From NCBI GenBank assembly GCA_902388495.1, contig CABMPP010000022.1, positions 3,134 to 67,133 of the forward strand: 64,000 nucleotides of DNA, written 5' to 3'. The notes beneath the pieces are model-generated. The model saw only the letters and a program-made list of their open reading frames with translations, did no database searches and was not told the origin of the DNA. This DNA is from an uncultured Bacteroides sp. Its GTDB lineage: Bacteria; Bacteroidota; Bacteroidia; Bacteroidales; Bacteroidaceae. Within the stretch, counting starts at the first letter, position 1, and each line of letters begins with the position of its first letter. Both the position numbers and the translations under genes were made by a program. Shown here one piece after another: positions 37,770 through 47,300 of this stretch.

Positions 37770-40328
37770 ATGATTATGAAAGTATACAAACAAGTTATTT
37801 CAACAGTCTTCCTGCTCGTTAGCACGACAATCATGGCACAAGTACCATTCAGCAAGACTGTAGTAAAAAATAAAATGAAACAAGTGGCTGATTGGCAAAT
37901 CGCTAATCCCAACACTTCTCATGAGCATCACGACTTGGACTGGACCCATGGAGCACTCTATGTAGGTATGGCTGACTGGGCAGAGTTATCGGAAAAAGAA
38001 GACAGTGACAGTACCTACTACCAGTGGCTCTACAAGATAGGTAGGCGAAACGACTGGCAACCGTACAAACGTCTCTATCATGCTGACGATATTGCCGTAT
38101 CGCAATCTTATATCGATTTATACCGCAGATACAAGAAAGAAGAAATACTGGCTCCCACTTTAGCACGTACGGAATGGATTGTCAACCATCCTTCCAACAA
38201 TACCTTTAAACTGGAATATGGCAACAACAAAACCTTGGAACGCTGGACCTGGTGCGATGCTTTATTCATGGCACCGCCGGTATATGCCAAACTGTACCGC
38301 GAAACCGGTAACAGAAAATATCTGCAATTCATGGATAATGAATACAGGGCTACTTACGAGTACCTATTCGATAAAGAAGAAAATCTCTTTTATCGTGACT
38401 GGCACTACTTCGACAAAAAAGAGGCCAATGGCAAGAAAGTGTTCTGGGGACGTGGTAATGCCTGGGTATTGGCCGGACTGGCAGAAATCCTGCAAGAACT
38501 TCCCAAAGACTTGATGGAGCGTACATATTACGAAGAATTATTTGTCAGATTATGCACCCGCATTGCCGCATTACAGAGTGAAGACGGTTATTGGCATGCC
38601 AGCCTCTTGGATCCGAGCTCTTACCCCTCACCCGAAACAAGTTCCACCGGTTTCTTTGTATATGCCCTCGCTTATGGCGTAAATGCAGATCTTCTGGATG
38701 CAAACGACTTTATGCCAGTCATCATCAAGGGATGGAAAGCGCTGACAGATGCAGTAGATGCAACGGGAAAACTTGGCTGGGTACAACCTATCGGTGCCGA
38801 TCCGCACAAAGTAACCCGCGACATGACCGAAGTCTACGGTGTTGGTGCCTTCCTGCTGGCAGGATGCCAAATATACAAGATGGCTATAGACACAGAAGCC
38901 GATTATATAAAGATATGGCCGGATAAAAAAAGTATGTTGGGAAATCCGCTGAGTGGCTGGGTAGTGTATGCCAATGAAAATGTCAGTGATGACTTCTGGA
39001 AAAAATACGACCACATTTACGTACCGGAAGAAGGCACAACTGTAGAAATATCCCAATATGCACGTACCATGTATATACGTACTCATTGGAGTACCTTCAA
39101 CCCGGCCGAAGGCGTCTACGGGTGGGATACCAATGAGAAGTTGAAAAAAGTAATTCAAGGGGCACTCGACAGAGGCATGCGTCTTTCTTTCCGCGTAGTA
39201 GTCGACAGCCGCGACAGAATGAACGAAGCCACTCCGGCTTATGTTTTCGATGCGGGAGCCAAATACTATACAGACAAAGGCAAACGCTCACCCTATCCCG
39301 ATGATCCTATCTTTCAGGCAAAATATACAAAGTTCATCGAAGCATTCGCCAAAAAGTACAATGACCCCGATCTCGTAGAGTTTATAGATGGGTACGGACT
39401 TGGCAAATGGGGCGAAGCACACACCATGAAGTACATTGATCCCCAAAATCGCGAGGCTGTATTCAACTGGATCATCGACTTATACCTCAAAAACTTCACC
39501 AAGATTCCTTTGGTCATCAACTATCACCGTTGGATGGGTGCAGGCAAAGACTGGGCAGGAGAAGAAAACTTCGATCCCGACAGCAAACGTCTGCTCGACA
39601 GTGCTTGCGAGAAAGGCTTCTCTCTGCGCCACGATGCTTTTGGCATGAGGGAGTATTACGGCCAATGGGAACGTAACTATGTGAAACCTTGGCTCATGAA
39701 GCGCCCCGTCTTGCTTGAAGGTGGGTGGATTGTGAGCAAGCACCCTTATCATAACGACCCGAGCGGTTACAGAACTCCCAAAGATGTCCGCATCGGTGAA
39801 TTTGAAGATGGTAAAGAAGCTCATGTCAATATGATGGACTTCCGTGTAGGAGATGAAACCATGAGTTGGTTCCGCGATGCATATCCGCTCGTTGAACGCT
39901 TTATATCGGAAGGAGGATATCGTTTATACCCTGATTCAGTCGTAGTACCCAAAGAGATAAAGAACGGTTCAAAAATAAGAATAGCCCACCGCTGGAATAA
40001 TTTGGGATGGGGGTATTGTCCTACCAATATTCCGCAATGGAACCAGAAGTATAAAGTAGCTTTTGCTTTGCTGGATAAGGAAAACCAAGTAGTTTGTTCC
40101 TTTCTTGATTCCCAAACAGATCTTTCTGTATGGATAAAAGGCACTCCTGTTACCTATGAATTTACGCCCAACGTTCGAGGCATAAAGAAAGGTGAATATA
40201 CCTGGGCTGTTGCCTTGGTCGACACAACCAAAGGAAATGGCAGCAATATAAAAGGCTTGAACATAGCAGCCAAAGGAGATATTACAGCTGAAGGTTGGTT
40301 GAAGCTGAGAAATGTGTCAGTTAAGTAA
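37770..40328 (+). CDS. Two-domain enzyme: GH105 hydrolase fused to DUF4832 TIM-barrel protein
   Basis: 852 aa with a signal peptide (about 1-23). Residues about 30-380 are a GH105 (YteR-like) (alpha/alpha)6 barrel: the hallmark WCDALFMAPPVYAKL with catalytic Asp163, the WGRGNAWVLAGLAEIL motif and ETSSTGFFVYALAYG. This family hydrates and releases 4,5-unsaturated uronic acids left by polysaccharide lyases. Residues about 410-850 form a second unit like DUF4874/DUF4832 proteins: YIRTHWSTFNPAEGVYGWD..., a barrel with GYGLGKWGEAHT and LRHDAFGMREYYG, then a beta-sandwich with HRWNNLGWGYC. That half is a probable glycosidase of unknown substrate. No lyase gene is seen in the window. Confidence 0.85.
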   Translation: MIMKVYKQVISTVFLLVSTTIMAQVPFSKTVVKNKMKQVADWQIANPNTSHEHHDLDWTHGALYVGMADWAELSEKEDSDSTYYQWLYKIGRRNDWQPYKRLYHADDIAVSQSYIDLYRRYKKEEILAPTLARTEWIVNHPSNNTFKLEYGNNKTLERWTWCDALFMAPPVYAKLYRETGNRKYLQFMDNEYRATYEYLFDKEENLFYRDWHYFDKKEANGKKVFWGRGNAWVLAGLAEILQELPKDLMERTYYEELFVRLCTRIAALQSEDGYWHASLLDPSSYPSPETSSTGFFVYALAYGVNADLLDANDFMPVIIKGWKALTDAVDATGKLGWVQPIGADPHKVTRDMTEVYGVGAFLLAGCQIYKMAIDTEADYIKIWPDKKSMLGNPLSGWVVYANENVSDDFWKKYDHIYVPEEGTTVEISQYARTMYIRTHWSTFNPAEGVYGWDTNEKLKKVIQGALDRGMRLSFRVVVDSRDRMNEATPAYVFDAGAKYYTDKGKRSPYPDDPIFQAKYTKFIEAFAKKYNDPDLVEFIDGYGLGKWGEAHTMKYIDPQNREAVFNWIIDLYLKNFTKIPLVINYHRWMGAGKDWAGEENFDPDSKRLLDSACEKGFSLRHDAFGMREYYGQWERNYVKPWLMKRPVLLEGGWIVSKHPYHNDPSGYRTPKDVRIGEFEDGKEAHVNMMDFRVGDETMSWFRDAYPLVERFISEGGYRLYPDSVVVPKEIKNGSKIRIAHRWNNLGWGYCPTNIPQWNQKYKVAFALLDKENQVVCSFLDSQTDLSVWIKGTPVTYEFTPNVRGIKKGEYTWAVALVDTTKGNGSNIKGLNIAAKGDITAEGWLKLRNVSVK

Positions 40329-40357
40329 AACAAGATAAAACGCCCTTTACCCCTCAA

Positions 40358-40416
40358 GGCTACACCCTTTGCCTCGGATGGCTACACCATTTGGGGCAAA
40401 GGGTGTAGCCCTTTTT
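40358..40416 (+). terminator. Strong terminator closing the utilisation locus
   Basis: GGCTACACCCTTTGCC (40358-40373) pairs perfectly over 16 bp with GGCAAAGGGTGTAGCC (40395-40410), then CTTTTT. The loop carries a second copy of GGCTACACC (from 40380), which could pair with the same right arm instead. The rest of the 206-bp gap up to 40534 shows no gene. Confidence 0.9.
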
Positions 40417-40534
40417 AAATCCGGCCGCATCGTCGAAAAATATACAACGAAAGGAACACATATATTTTATAAAATAGTTGCATATTCACTAAAATAAGCA
40501 GATATTTGTCAATAAATACATAATAACTCCGACT

Positions 40535-41902
40535 ATGAATAAGCAAACACTCCCATCACACACATCTCTACTATACATACTCGTGTATCTTTTGATATCT
40601 TCTTGTGTTAACCATATTGACGAAGACGAACCTGCCCAGATTCCTGCTATGCTGACAGTGATAACGCGCAGCACTTTTTCCCTGCCCTATCCATTACAAC
40701 TTTATGCCTTCGATGCCTCTACCAAACAACTGGCAGCCCAAACGACCGTTGCCGATGAAAGCGCCGGCTCCTCACTATCATTGTCCGAAGGCAATTACCA
40801 CCTTGTTGCCCTAGCCGGAACACAAGACTGCTCTTTCCCGAACACTACCTCACTAAACAACGTTATCAGCCTGCCCGAAACAAACTACGCCCGGCACGCC
40901 TTAATGACCGGAAGTGCAGACGTCACCATAAACGGCGATGCCACTGCGGAAATCCGGATGTCCTACTGCATGGCAAGCATCAGCATCACTTTAACCGACA
41001 TACCGGAGAATATCACAGCCGTCAGCCTACTGCTCTCCCCTCTCTACAATACGATGACTTTCGCAGGTGACTACGCCGGAAGTAAGACAGTCGCCATAGC
41101 CTGTAATAAAGAGAACGGTGTGTGGAAAGCCAATACATTCTACACTTTTCCAGCAAACGGGCAGAAAGTGACTCTTTCTATCGAAATGACCGACAATAGT
41201 AATCAAAAGCAAACCTACGGATATACCTACAACGGGACATTGGCTGCCAATACACCCTACAACCTTTCGGGCAGCTACAAAAAAGGGTTCACCGTCAACG
41301 GAAATATCACTGCCGATGGTTGGAATAAAGCCGAAAACATCAACTTCACGTTTGGTACAGAGAGTGATTCAGGTAGTGGGGACGATTCAGGTTCGGACTC
41401 AGAAGATACCGACGACAACTATACCATAGATGCCATACCCACCGCCAGAAATATGTGGAACGGACACTACATAGCCGCCATACAGAATAAGACCGCCACC
41501 GGTGCCGACTTACTGCTATTGAGCCTCCAAGAGTGGAAGGACGTGGCATCCGCCAATACCAAAAAGGCGGAAAGAGTAATAGAAGCGGCAGATTATGCGA
41601 AAGATTACACTGAAGGGGGAATCACCGGTTGGAGCATCCCTACTACCGGAGAAGCGAAACTGATAAAATCCAACTGCGGTGGAAGCCTTCTGAATGCCGC
41701 CAACGCACTGCTGACCGATGCCGGTGGCGATGCCTTGACCGGAAGCGATAAAGACACCCACGGCAACGACGTGCGCTACCTCTGCGAAGATGCCACCTAC
41801 AGTTACGAGTTGAAAGGTGTCACGGGCAACATTACGCAGGCCGGCGACACCCGTACCTACTACCTGCGCGTAGTGAAAATTGTGCATGTGGTATTAGTTT
41901 AA
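40535..41902 (+). CDS. FimB/Mfa2-like fimbrial anchor lipoprotein
   Basis: 455 aa. A lipoprotein signal with the lipobox region LLISSC (Cys about 24) is followed by a FimB/Mfa2-type two-sandwich region (about 40-270: PYPLQLYAFDASTKQLAAQTTV, SLSEGNYHLVALAGTQ, the conserved ATAEIRMSYCMASISITLTDIPENITAVSLLLSPLYNTMTF). A Ser/Asp/Gly-rich spacer (about 275-293, SDSGSGDDSGSDSEDTDD) leads to an extra C-terminal domain of about 160 residues, of no family I recognise, ending YYLRVVKIVHVVLV. Such proteins anchor or terminate fimbriae built from FimA/Mfa1-like subunits, encoded downstream. Confidence 0.78.
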   Translation: MNKQTLPSHTSLLYILVYLLISSCVNHIDEDEPAQIPAMLTVITRSTFSLPYPLQLYAFDASTKQLAAQTTVADESAGSSLSLSEGNYHLVALAGTQDCSFPNTTSLNNVISLPETNYARHALMTGSADVTINGDATAEIRMSYCMASISITLTDIPENITAVSLLLSPLYNTMTFAGDYAGSKTVAIACNKENGVWKANTFYTFPANGQKVTLSIEMTDNSNQKQTYGYTYNGTLAANTPYNLSGSYKKGFTVNGNITADGWNKAENINFTFGTESDSGSGDDSGSDSEDTDDNYTIDAIPTARNMWNGHYIAAIQNKTATGADLLLLSLQEWKDVASANTKKAERVIEAADYAKDYTEGGITGWSIPTTGEAKLIKSNCGGSLLNAANALLTDAGGDALTGSDKDTHGNDVRYLCEDATYSYELKGVTGNITQAGDTRTYYLRVVKIVHVVLV

Positions 41903-41923
41903 CATTTTATCAGTGAAATACGC

Positions 41924-41940
41924 CCCCAAAAGGGGGGGGT
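41924..41940 (+). other. C5-A4-G8 homopolymer hairpin after fimB-like gene
   Basis: CCCCCAAAAGGGGGGGG lies 22 bp past the stop, followed at some distance by CTTTTTC. It can fold into a short GC stem and may act as a terminator. The eight-G tract is also prone to slippage, but it lies outside any coding frame I can support. Confidence 0.45.
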
Positions 41941-42093
41941 AGATCCTCTTTTTCAAAAAATGCCCATTTCATCGAAGAATTGAGCCCTCACGTGACATAA
42001 AAATGTAGAAATCCCCTGAGAGAGCGATTGAAAATAATGACAAAATGCAATAAACTCAGGACAAAATGCGAGACTTTTCCATTTCAGAATACT

Positions 42094-42101
42094 GATATTT
42101 G
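42094..42101 (+). promoter_or_regulatory. Probable -7 box of the fimbrillin operon
   Basis: GATATTTG matches TAnnTTTG except for the first base, with TTTTCC about 17 nt upstream. Transcription would begin near 42108, which argues that the small membrane protein starts at ATG 42125 rather than 42110. Confidence 0.5.
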
Positions 42102-42124
42102 TAAAAAATATGAAAGGGAAAGAC

Positions 42125-42337
42125 ATGGGCAACTACATTATCCTCACTGCACTGATTACAACCATCCTTGCGTTAATGGCTTTAATCATCCTGTTCCTGC
42201 ACTGCCGGAAGACAAAACGGGAGTATGAACGGAACATCATGAAGCGGATTCATGAACAAGATTGCATCGCCAGGGAGCTGGAGATTATACGCATCGAAAA
42301 GGAAACACTCGAAAAAATACTTCAAACTAAATTATAA
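42125..42337 (+). CDS. Small single-span membrane protein with charged helical tail
   Basis: 70 aa from ATG 42125 (MGNYIILTALITTILALMALIILFLHC). One hydrophobic helix (about 4-26) is followed by a highly charged, probably coiled-coil helix (RKTKREYERNIMKRIHEQDCIARELEIIRIEKETLEKIL). No domain is recognised. It lies between the FimB-like gene and the two-domain fimbrillin, 7 bp before the latter's first start codon, so it is probably co-transcribed with the adhesin genes. Its role is unknown; a scaffolding or membrane-signalling helper would fit the shape but is not shown. Confidence 0.6.
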   Translation: MGNYIILTALITTILALMALIILFLHCRKTKREYERNIMKRIHEQDCIARELEIIRIEKETLEKILQTKL

Positions 42338-42344
42338 GAACATC

Positions 42345-44276
42345 ATGTACAAGACAATGAAAAACTTCACACTGATCGCAGTAGTAGCAGTAGCCTTGAT
42401 AGCACTGGCAGCATGCGACGAGAAAGAAACGAACGGAAACCAGGCACAACAGCCCATAGCCGTACAAGTAACAAACGCAGCAATCGTGACAAGCACAGGC
42501 AGCAACACCGACATGAGAAGCAACACAAGAATCCCCGGGGCCGTCACCCGTGCCACAGATACCGGCTGGAAGGCCGGAGACGCCATCGCACTCACCCTGT
42601 TCAAGACAGGTACTGCAACAATCGTCGACGGAAAAACAGCCTACAAGTACGTCTGTACCGATGCAACTGGAAAGTTCTCTCCTGCCGATGCAGCGAACAC
42701 CGCCTACTATCCGGCCGGAGAAGAGAAGACAGACGTTATCGCCTTCTATCCCTATCGGGAAATAGATGCAGGATTGCTGATACCCGTCAGCACCACCGAC
42801 CAAAAGGAACCGGGTAAGCTGGACCTGATGGTAGCAGAAAAAAGTACGGGGCACAGCGCCGACAATCCCGGGGTGAAACTATCCTTCAGTCACCGACTGG
42901 TGAAACTCTCCATCACCGTAGACCGTGAAGTATCCGCAGAGAAGGTGGAACTGGACGGAGCCTCCTTGACGATAGAGGGTATCGCCACACGGGCTGACTG
43001 GAATCTGGCAGACGCCACGCTTCATATTAATAAGGAGAGCAAGGCTGATATCAGCATACCGGCCACCTACAGCGCAACAACGACCACTGCAGGCACAGGC
43101 GTGACGGTAGTACCGGGACAGCTTGCCGCCACAGCCATCGTGTTGCCCGCAGCAGCCGGCCAGGGAGTAAAGCTGAAACTCACCACCACCGCAGGACAGA
43201 CCTTCGAGGCAGCGCTGCCTGCCACAGCGGCACTAGTGGCCGGAACTGTGAACACCCTGCGCATGCATCTGCAGCAAGCCGAAGCAACGATTGAAGCAAC
43301 CGTGACAGACTGGGTCACCGGCATCACGGCAGACCTGCCAGCACTCAACATCGCAGGCATCAATACAAGAAGCGGAGCGGGAAGCGGGACAACACTGAGC
43401 CCCGCCGATGGAGACGAGCTACAGGTGATGCTATTCAAGGCAAGCAACGCAACGACAACGCCCGATGCGATGACCGGTTACACGTATTCGGCCGGCAGTG
43501 TCTGGACCAGCACCACCCCCATCTACTGGGATGGATTTGCAGCGACGGAGACGGGTATTGGCGTGCGCGGGCTCTTCACACCGGCAATGGCGGTCGATGC
43601 GGCAGCCATGGCCAAGGGAGAGTATGAAAAAGATTACCTCCTAGCACTACCCGGCAATCCGACAGCGACCGATAACCTGATTGACTTCGGCCAGAAGTTG
43701 ACAATAACCATGACGCACGCCACAGCACAGGTGCGCGTTGAGTTGGCCCCCAGTGCCGGCTTCACCCTCACCGAACTGCAGGACGACGCCACCACGCTAG
43801 TCTTATGCAGCATCCTGACTCTGGAAGGAAGCGATGCCAGAAGCATCGCTCTGGCCGGCATCAGCCCGAAAGAGTTCATGGGTGAGGCTTCGGAAGCACC
43901 CACCACTACCAACGGCGTACCTGCAGGCTTCACGCCCGCAGCCGATGTATTGACCAACGCAGCTACCCTGAAAGCCGACAATTCCGTAAAGAACGCCGAC
44001 GGAAGCATCGCCACCCCCGCCACCGCCGTAACTTTCACCGCGCGCATCCTGCCGCAGAAGTTTGCAGCGGGAACGCAGATGGCGAAGCTCACCATTGCCG
44101 GACAGACGTACACCATGACCGTGCCTGCCGGAGACGGATGGACAATGAAACCGGGTGTAATAAACACGATAAAAGCGAGCGTTTCGAAGTCCGGCATCAA
44201 TGTGGCGGACGGGGCTATTACCATCGCGCCCTGGGACAACACGCACACGGGAAGCGGAGAGTTCGAGCTCGACTAA
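42345..44276 (+). CDS. Fimbrillin-family (Mfa-like) lipoprotein with two tandem domains
   Basis: 643 aa from ATG 42345 (MYKTMKNFTLIAVVAVALIALAAC; ATG 42357 is an alternative). The lipobox LAAC is followed by acidic DEKETNG. Two fimbrillin (Mfa_like_1) domains are visible. The first spans about 50-325 (VTRATDTGWKAGDAIALTLF, AFYPYREID, SFSHRLVKLSITVDREV). The second starts near residue 338 (NTRSGAGSGTTLSPADGDELQVMLF) and runs to the end (TITMTHATAQVRVEL, WTMKPGVINTIKASVSKSGINV). Each ends in the ...TDW/APWDN-type strand typical of the family. It is likely a shaft or tip subunit of a surface appendage. Composition is rich in Ala and Thr, with C-ending codons becoming dominant. Confidence 0.87.
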   Translation: MYKTMKNFTLIAVVAVALIALAACDEKETNGNQAQQPIAVQVTNAAIVTSTGSNTDMRSNTRIPGAVTRATDTGWKAGDAIALTLFKTGTATIVDGKTAYKYVCTDATGKFSPADAANTAYYPAGEEKTDVIAFYPYREIDAGLLIPVSTTDQKEPGKLDLMVAEKSTGHSADNPGVKLSFSHRLVKLSITVDREVSAEKVELDGASLTIEGIATRADWNLADATLHINKESKADISIPATYSATTTTAGTGVTVVPGQLAATAIVLPAAAGQGVKLKLTTTAGQTFEAALPATAALVAGTVNTLRMHLQQAEATIEATVTDWVTGITADLPALNIAGINTRSGAGSGTTLSPADGDELQVMLFKASNATTTPDAMTGYTYSAGSVWTSTTPIYWDGFAATETGIGVRGLFTPAMAVDAAAMAKGEYEKDYLLALPGNPTATDNLIDFGQKLTITMTHATAQVRVELAPSAGFTLTELQDDATTLVLCSILTLEGSDARSIALAGISPKEFMGEASEAPTTTNGVPAGFTPAADVLTNAATLKADNSVKNADGSIATPATAVTFTARILPQKFAAGTQMAKLTIAGQTYTMTVPAGDGWTMKPGVINTIKASVSKSGINVADGAITIAPWDNTHTGSGEFELD

Positions 44277-44315
44277 AGAGCTCGTGTCATTGTATAAACG
44301 ATAAATAGAGCCATT

Positions 44316-47300
44316 ATGAAGAAGATAATAAAATCCGCAGCATTTGCGTTGATAGTGACGACGGCCTGTATACTCGCCGCCGCCTGCACCAACGACGACC
44401 TCAACAGCCCCGACCCGGCACGCACACCGCTTGCCATCACTGAAATTGGCATAGGAGGAAGCAACCTTAACGCCTCTCCCGCCACACGTATCGCCACCGA
44501 CCCCGCCTCCGGCGCACAAAGTTGGGAGGAGGGCGATGCCATCCGCGTCCTTGCCACCCTGAAGGACGGCACCCAAGTCCCCGGCGCCACCCTGAACCCC
44601 GACGGCACCACCACCGCCACGTCCACCTATATATATAAGGTAGGCAGCGGATGGACGCAAACCCCTGCCGCGGGCGAAACCACCCTCTACGTGGACGACG
44701 TGCAGAGCGTCTCCCGCGTAGAGACTTACGGCGGACGGACGCAGTACGACCCCGCCACGGACTACCTGATGCAGGCCGACCCGGGCGCGGGAGGAAACCC
44801 GTCCGCCACCGCCCCAGCCACCTACACCCCCGGCGACAACTACCGACTGAACGACCTGCTGGCCGATGACAGCCCCGTATTGGGAGGAAGCACGAACGGA
44901 AGCACAGGCAGCGGCACGAACGGCAGCCCCGCCAGAAACTCCCTCTCCGCCACCCTCGCCCACCGACGCGTGGACCTCGTGCTGCGTGTGGCGGACGGTG
45001 CCGCGGCGCCTTCCATCCACGCCCTGCCCGCCGGTGCTTACTTGCTGGTGACTATCTCCGGCAACCGCACCATCACCGCCTGGTTCGCCGGGAAAACGAA
45101 GGATGAAGACTCCGCCAGCCCCACTGCGGGCAGAGAAGTCAGCACCTTCCGCGCACTGGTGGAGCCGGAGGACGTGCCGGGGGTGAAGGCGAGCAGCCGC
45201 GTAGCAGCCGATTACAGCCGCGCAGCCTCCGATAGCAGAAGTAACTCCGCCCCCACCTACTCCCTCCCCGCCGGCCCCCACGAGCTGGGCACCCTCGTCT
45301 ATCCCGGCCCGACGGATGCAGCCGCCCCCGACCCCTCTGCCACCCCCCGCGAGAAGCGCCTGAGCGCGAAATACACCCTCTCCGCCACCGCAGCCACCCC
45401 CCTCGCCGCGGGCGACCGCATCGTCATCACCGCCACCTTCATGGACAACCTCGACCAACTGACGGCCGACAACGTGAAGATAGCCCCCTTTGAGGACGGC
45501 AACGGGCCCGACGGGGAGCACGTAGTGACCGGCGAAACAGCCTACGGCAACGGCCTCCAGCCCCTCAGCCCCGACGTATTCAACGCCGAACGCACCACCT
45601 GGGTGGTCTCCGGCGGAGGAACCGACGAGACCGACGCCCTCGTGCTGAAGAACGTACGCGATGCGCTGAGCCGCCTCGACGACACCGACCCCACGAACCA
45701 GGGACGGATTGACCTCGTGCTATCCGACGTGGGCAAGCTGCCCAAGCGCGCTGACTTCATCGGCGCCCTCGCTGGCTGCGTCCTGCTGCGCAGCGTCAGC
45801 GCGCCACGGGTGACGGAAATCGAAGCGTACGCCTTCGACAACTGCACCGCCCTCACCACCGTCAGCCTGCCCAGCGCCACGGGCGACATAGGCGAATACG
45901 CCTTCTACCATTGCTACGCCCTCACCACCGTCAGTCTGCCACTCGCAACGGGCAACATCGGCAAATACGCCTTCAGCAGCTGCTACGCCCTCACCACCCT
46001 CAGCCTGCCCAAGGCGACGGGGGACATCGGCGACTACGCCTTCTATGCGTGTAGGACACTACAGACCATAGACCTGTCCGCCATCACCGGCAGCATCGGG
46101 GAGACCGCCTTCACCAACTGCAAAGCCCTCACCGCCGTCAGCCTGCCACTCGCCACGGGCAGCATCGGGGAGAACGCCTTCAACGGCTGCAAAGCCCTCA
46201 CCGCCGTCAGCTTGCCGGGCATGACGGGCAGCATCGGGGACCACGCCTTCAGGGAGTGCGAGAACCTGCAGACCCTCAGCCTGCCCGCCGTCAAAGGAAG
46301 CATCGGAGCGTATGCCTTCAACGGCTGCTCCGCCCTCACCTCCGTCAGCCTGCCACTCGCCACCGGCAACATTGGGGAGAACGCCTTCGCCATGTGCATG
46401 AAGCTACAGACCGTAAACCTGAAGAGCATCACCGGAAGCATCGGGAAGGACGCCTTCTACAGCTGCTCCGCCCTCACCGCCGTCAGCCTGCCACTCGCCA
46501 CGGGCGACATCGGCGACTACACATTCTACCAGTGCGGGAAACTACAGACCATAGACCTGCCCGCCATCACCGGAAGCATCGGCGAGAGTGCCTTCTACGA
46601 GTGCGAGAAGCTACAGACCGTCAGCCTGCCCGCCGTGACGGGAAATATCGGCACGAGCGCCTTCAGCGGCTGCAAAGCCCTCACCAGCCTCAGCCTGCCC
46701 GCCGTCAAAGGAAGCATCGGAGCGTATGCCTTCAGCAATTGCATCGCCCTGCCCACCGTCAGCCTGCCACTCGCCACCGGCGACATCGGCGAATACGCCT
46801 TCTACTGGTGCGGGAAACTGCAGACCATAGACCTGCCCGCCATCACCGGAAGCATCGGGGAGCAAGCCTTCATCAACTGCGCCGCCCTCACCTCCCTCAG
46901 CCTGCCACTCGCCACGGGAGACATCGGCGAGTACGCCTTCATCCGCTGCGAGAAGCTCACCGACATCAGCCTGCCACTCATCACCGGCTACATCGGCAAG
47001 GAAGCCTTCTACGGCTGCAAGCTGCTCAAGGAAATCGACCTGCCGCTTGCCGCCGGAGAAAGCGACTTCATGAACGATGACGGAAGCGGCACCATCGCCC
47101 CGAACGCCTTCTACGGCTGCGGGGAGCTTGAGAAAGCGAACCTGCCGCTTGCCACGGGCAGCATCGGGGAGGAAGCCTTCTACGGCTGCAAGAAGCTCAA
47201 GGAAATCGACCTGCCCAAGGCCAACTACAGCATCGGCCAGAGCGCCTTCGAGAGCTGCAAAGCCCTCACCACCGTGAAGCTCCCCGGCGTGGAGTACCAC

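Noticed and set aside
41932..41939. Eight-G tract as a phase-variation switch
   Set aside because: It lies 29 bp past the stop of the FimB-like gene and well before the next promoter, so slippage would not alter a frame I can support.
43803..45521. Long open frame on the minus strand (572 codons) and similar antisense frames at 48855-49970, 53540-54691, 54842-55744
   Set aside because: They are antisense to well-supported lipoprotein genes. The C-rich coding strand makes stop codons rare in all frames. The translations are Gly/Val/Ala-rich without domains or signal peptides.
46256..47080. Arg/His/Pro-rich frame of 274 codons (and a similar one at 49601-50638) overlapping the LRR arrays
   Set aside because: These are out-of-frame readings of the 69-bp LRR units; the 23-residue LRR frame is clearly the coding one.
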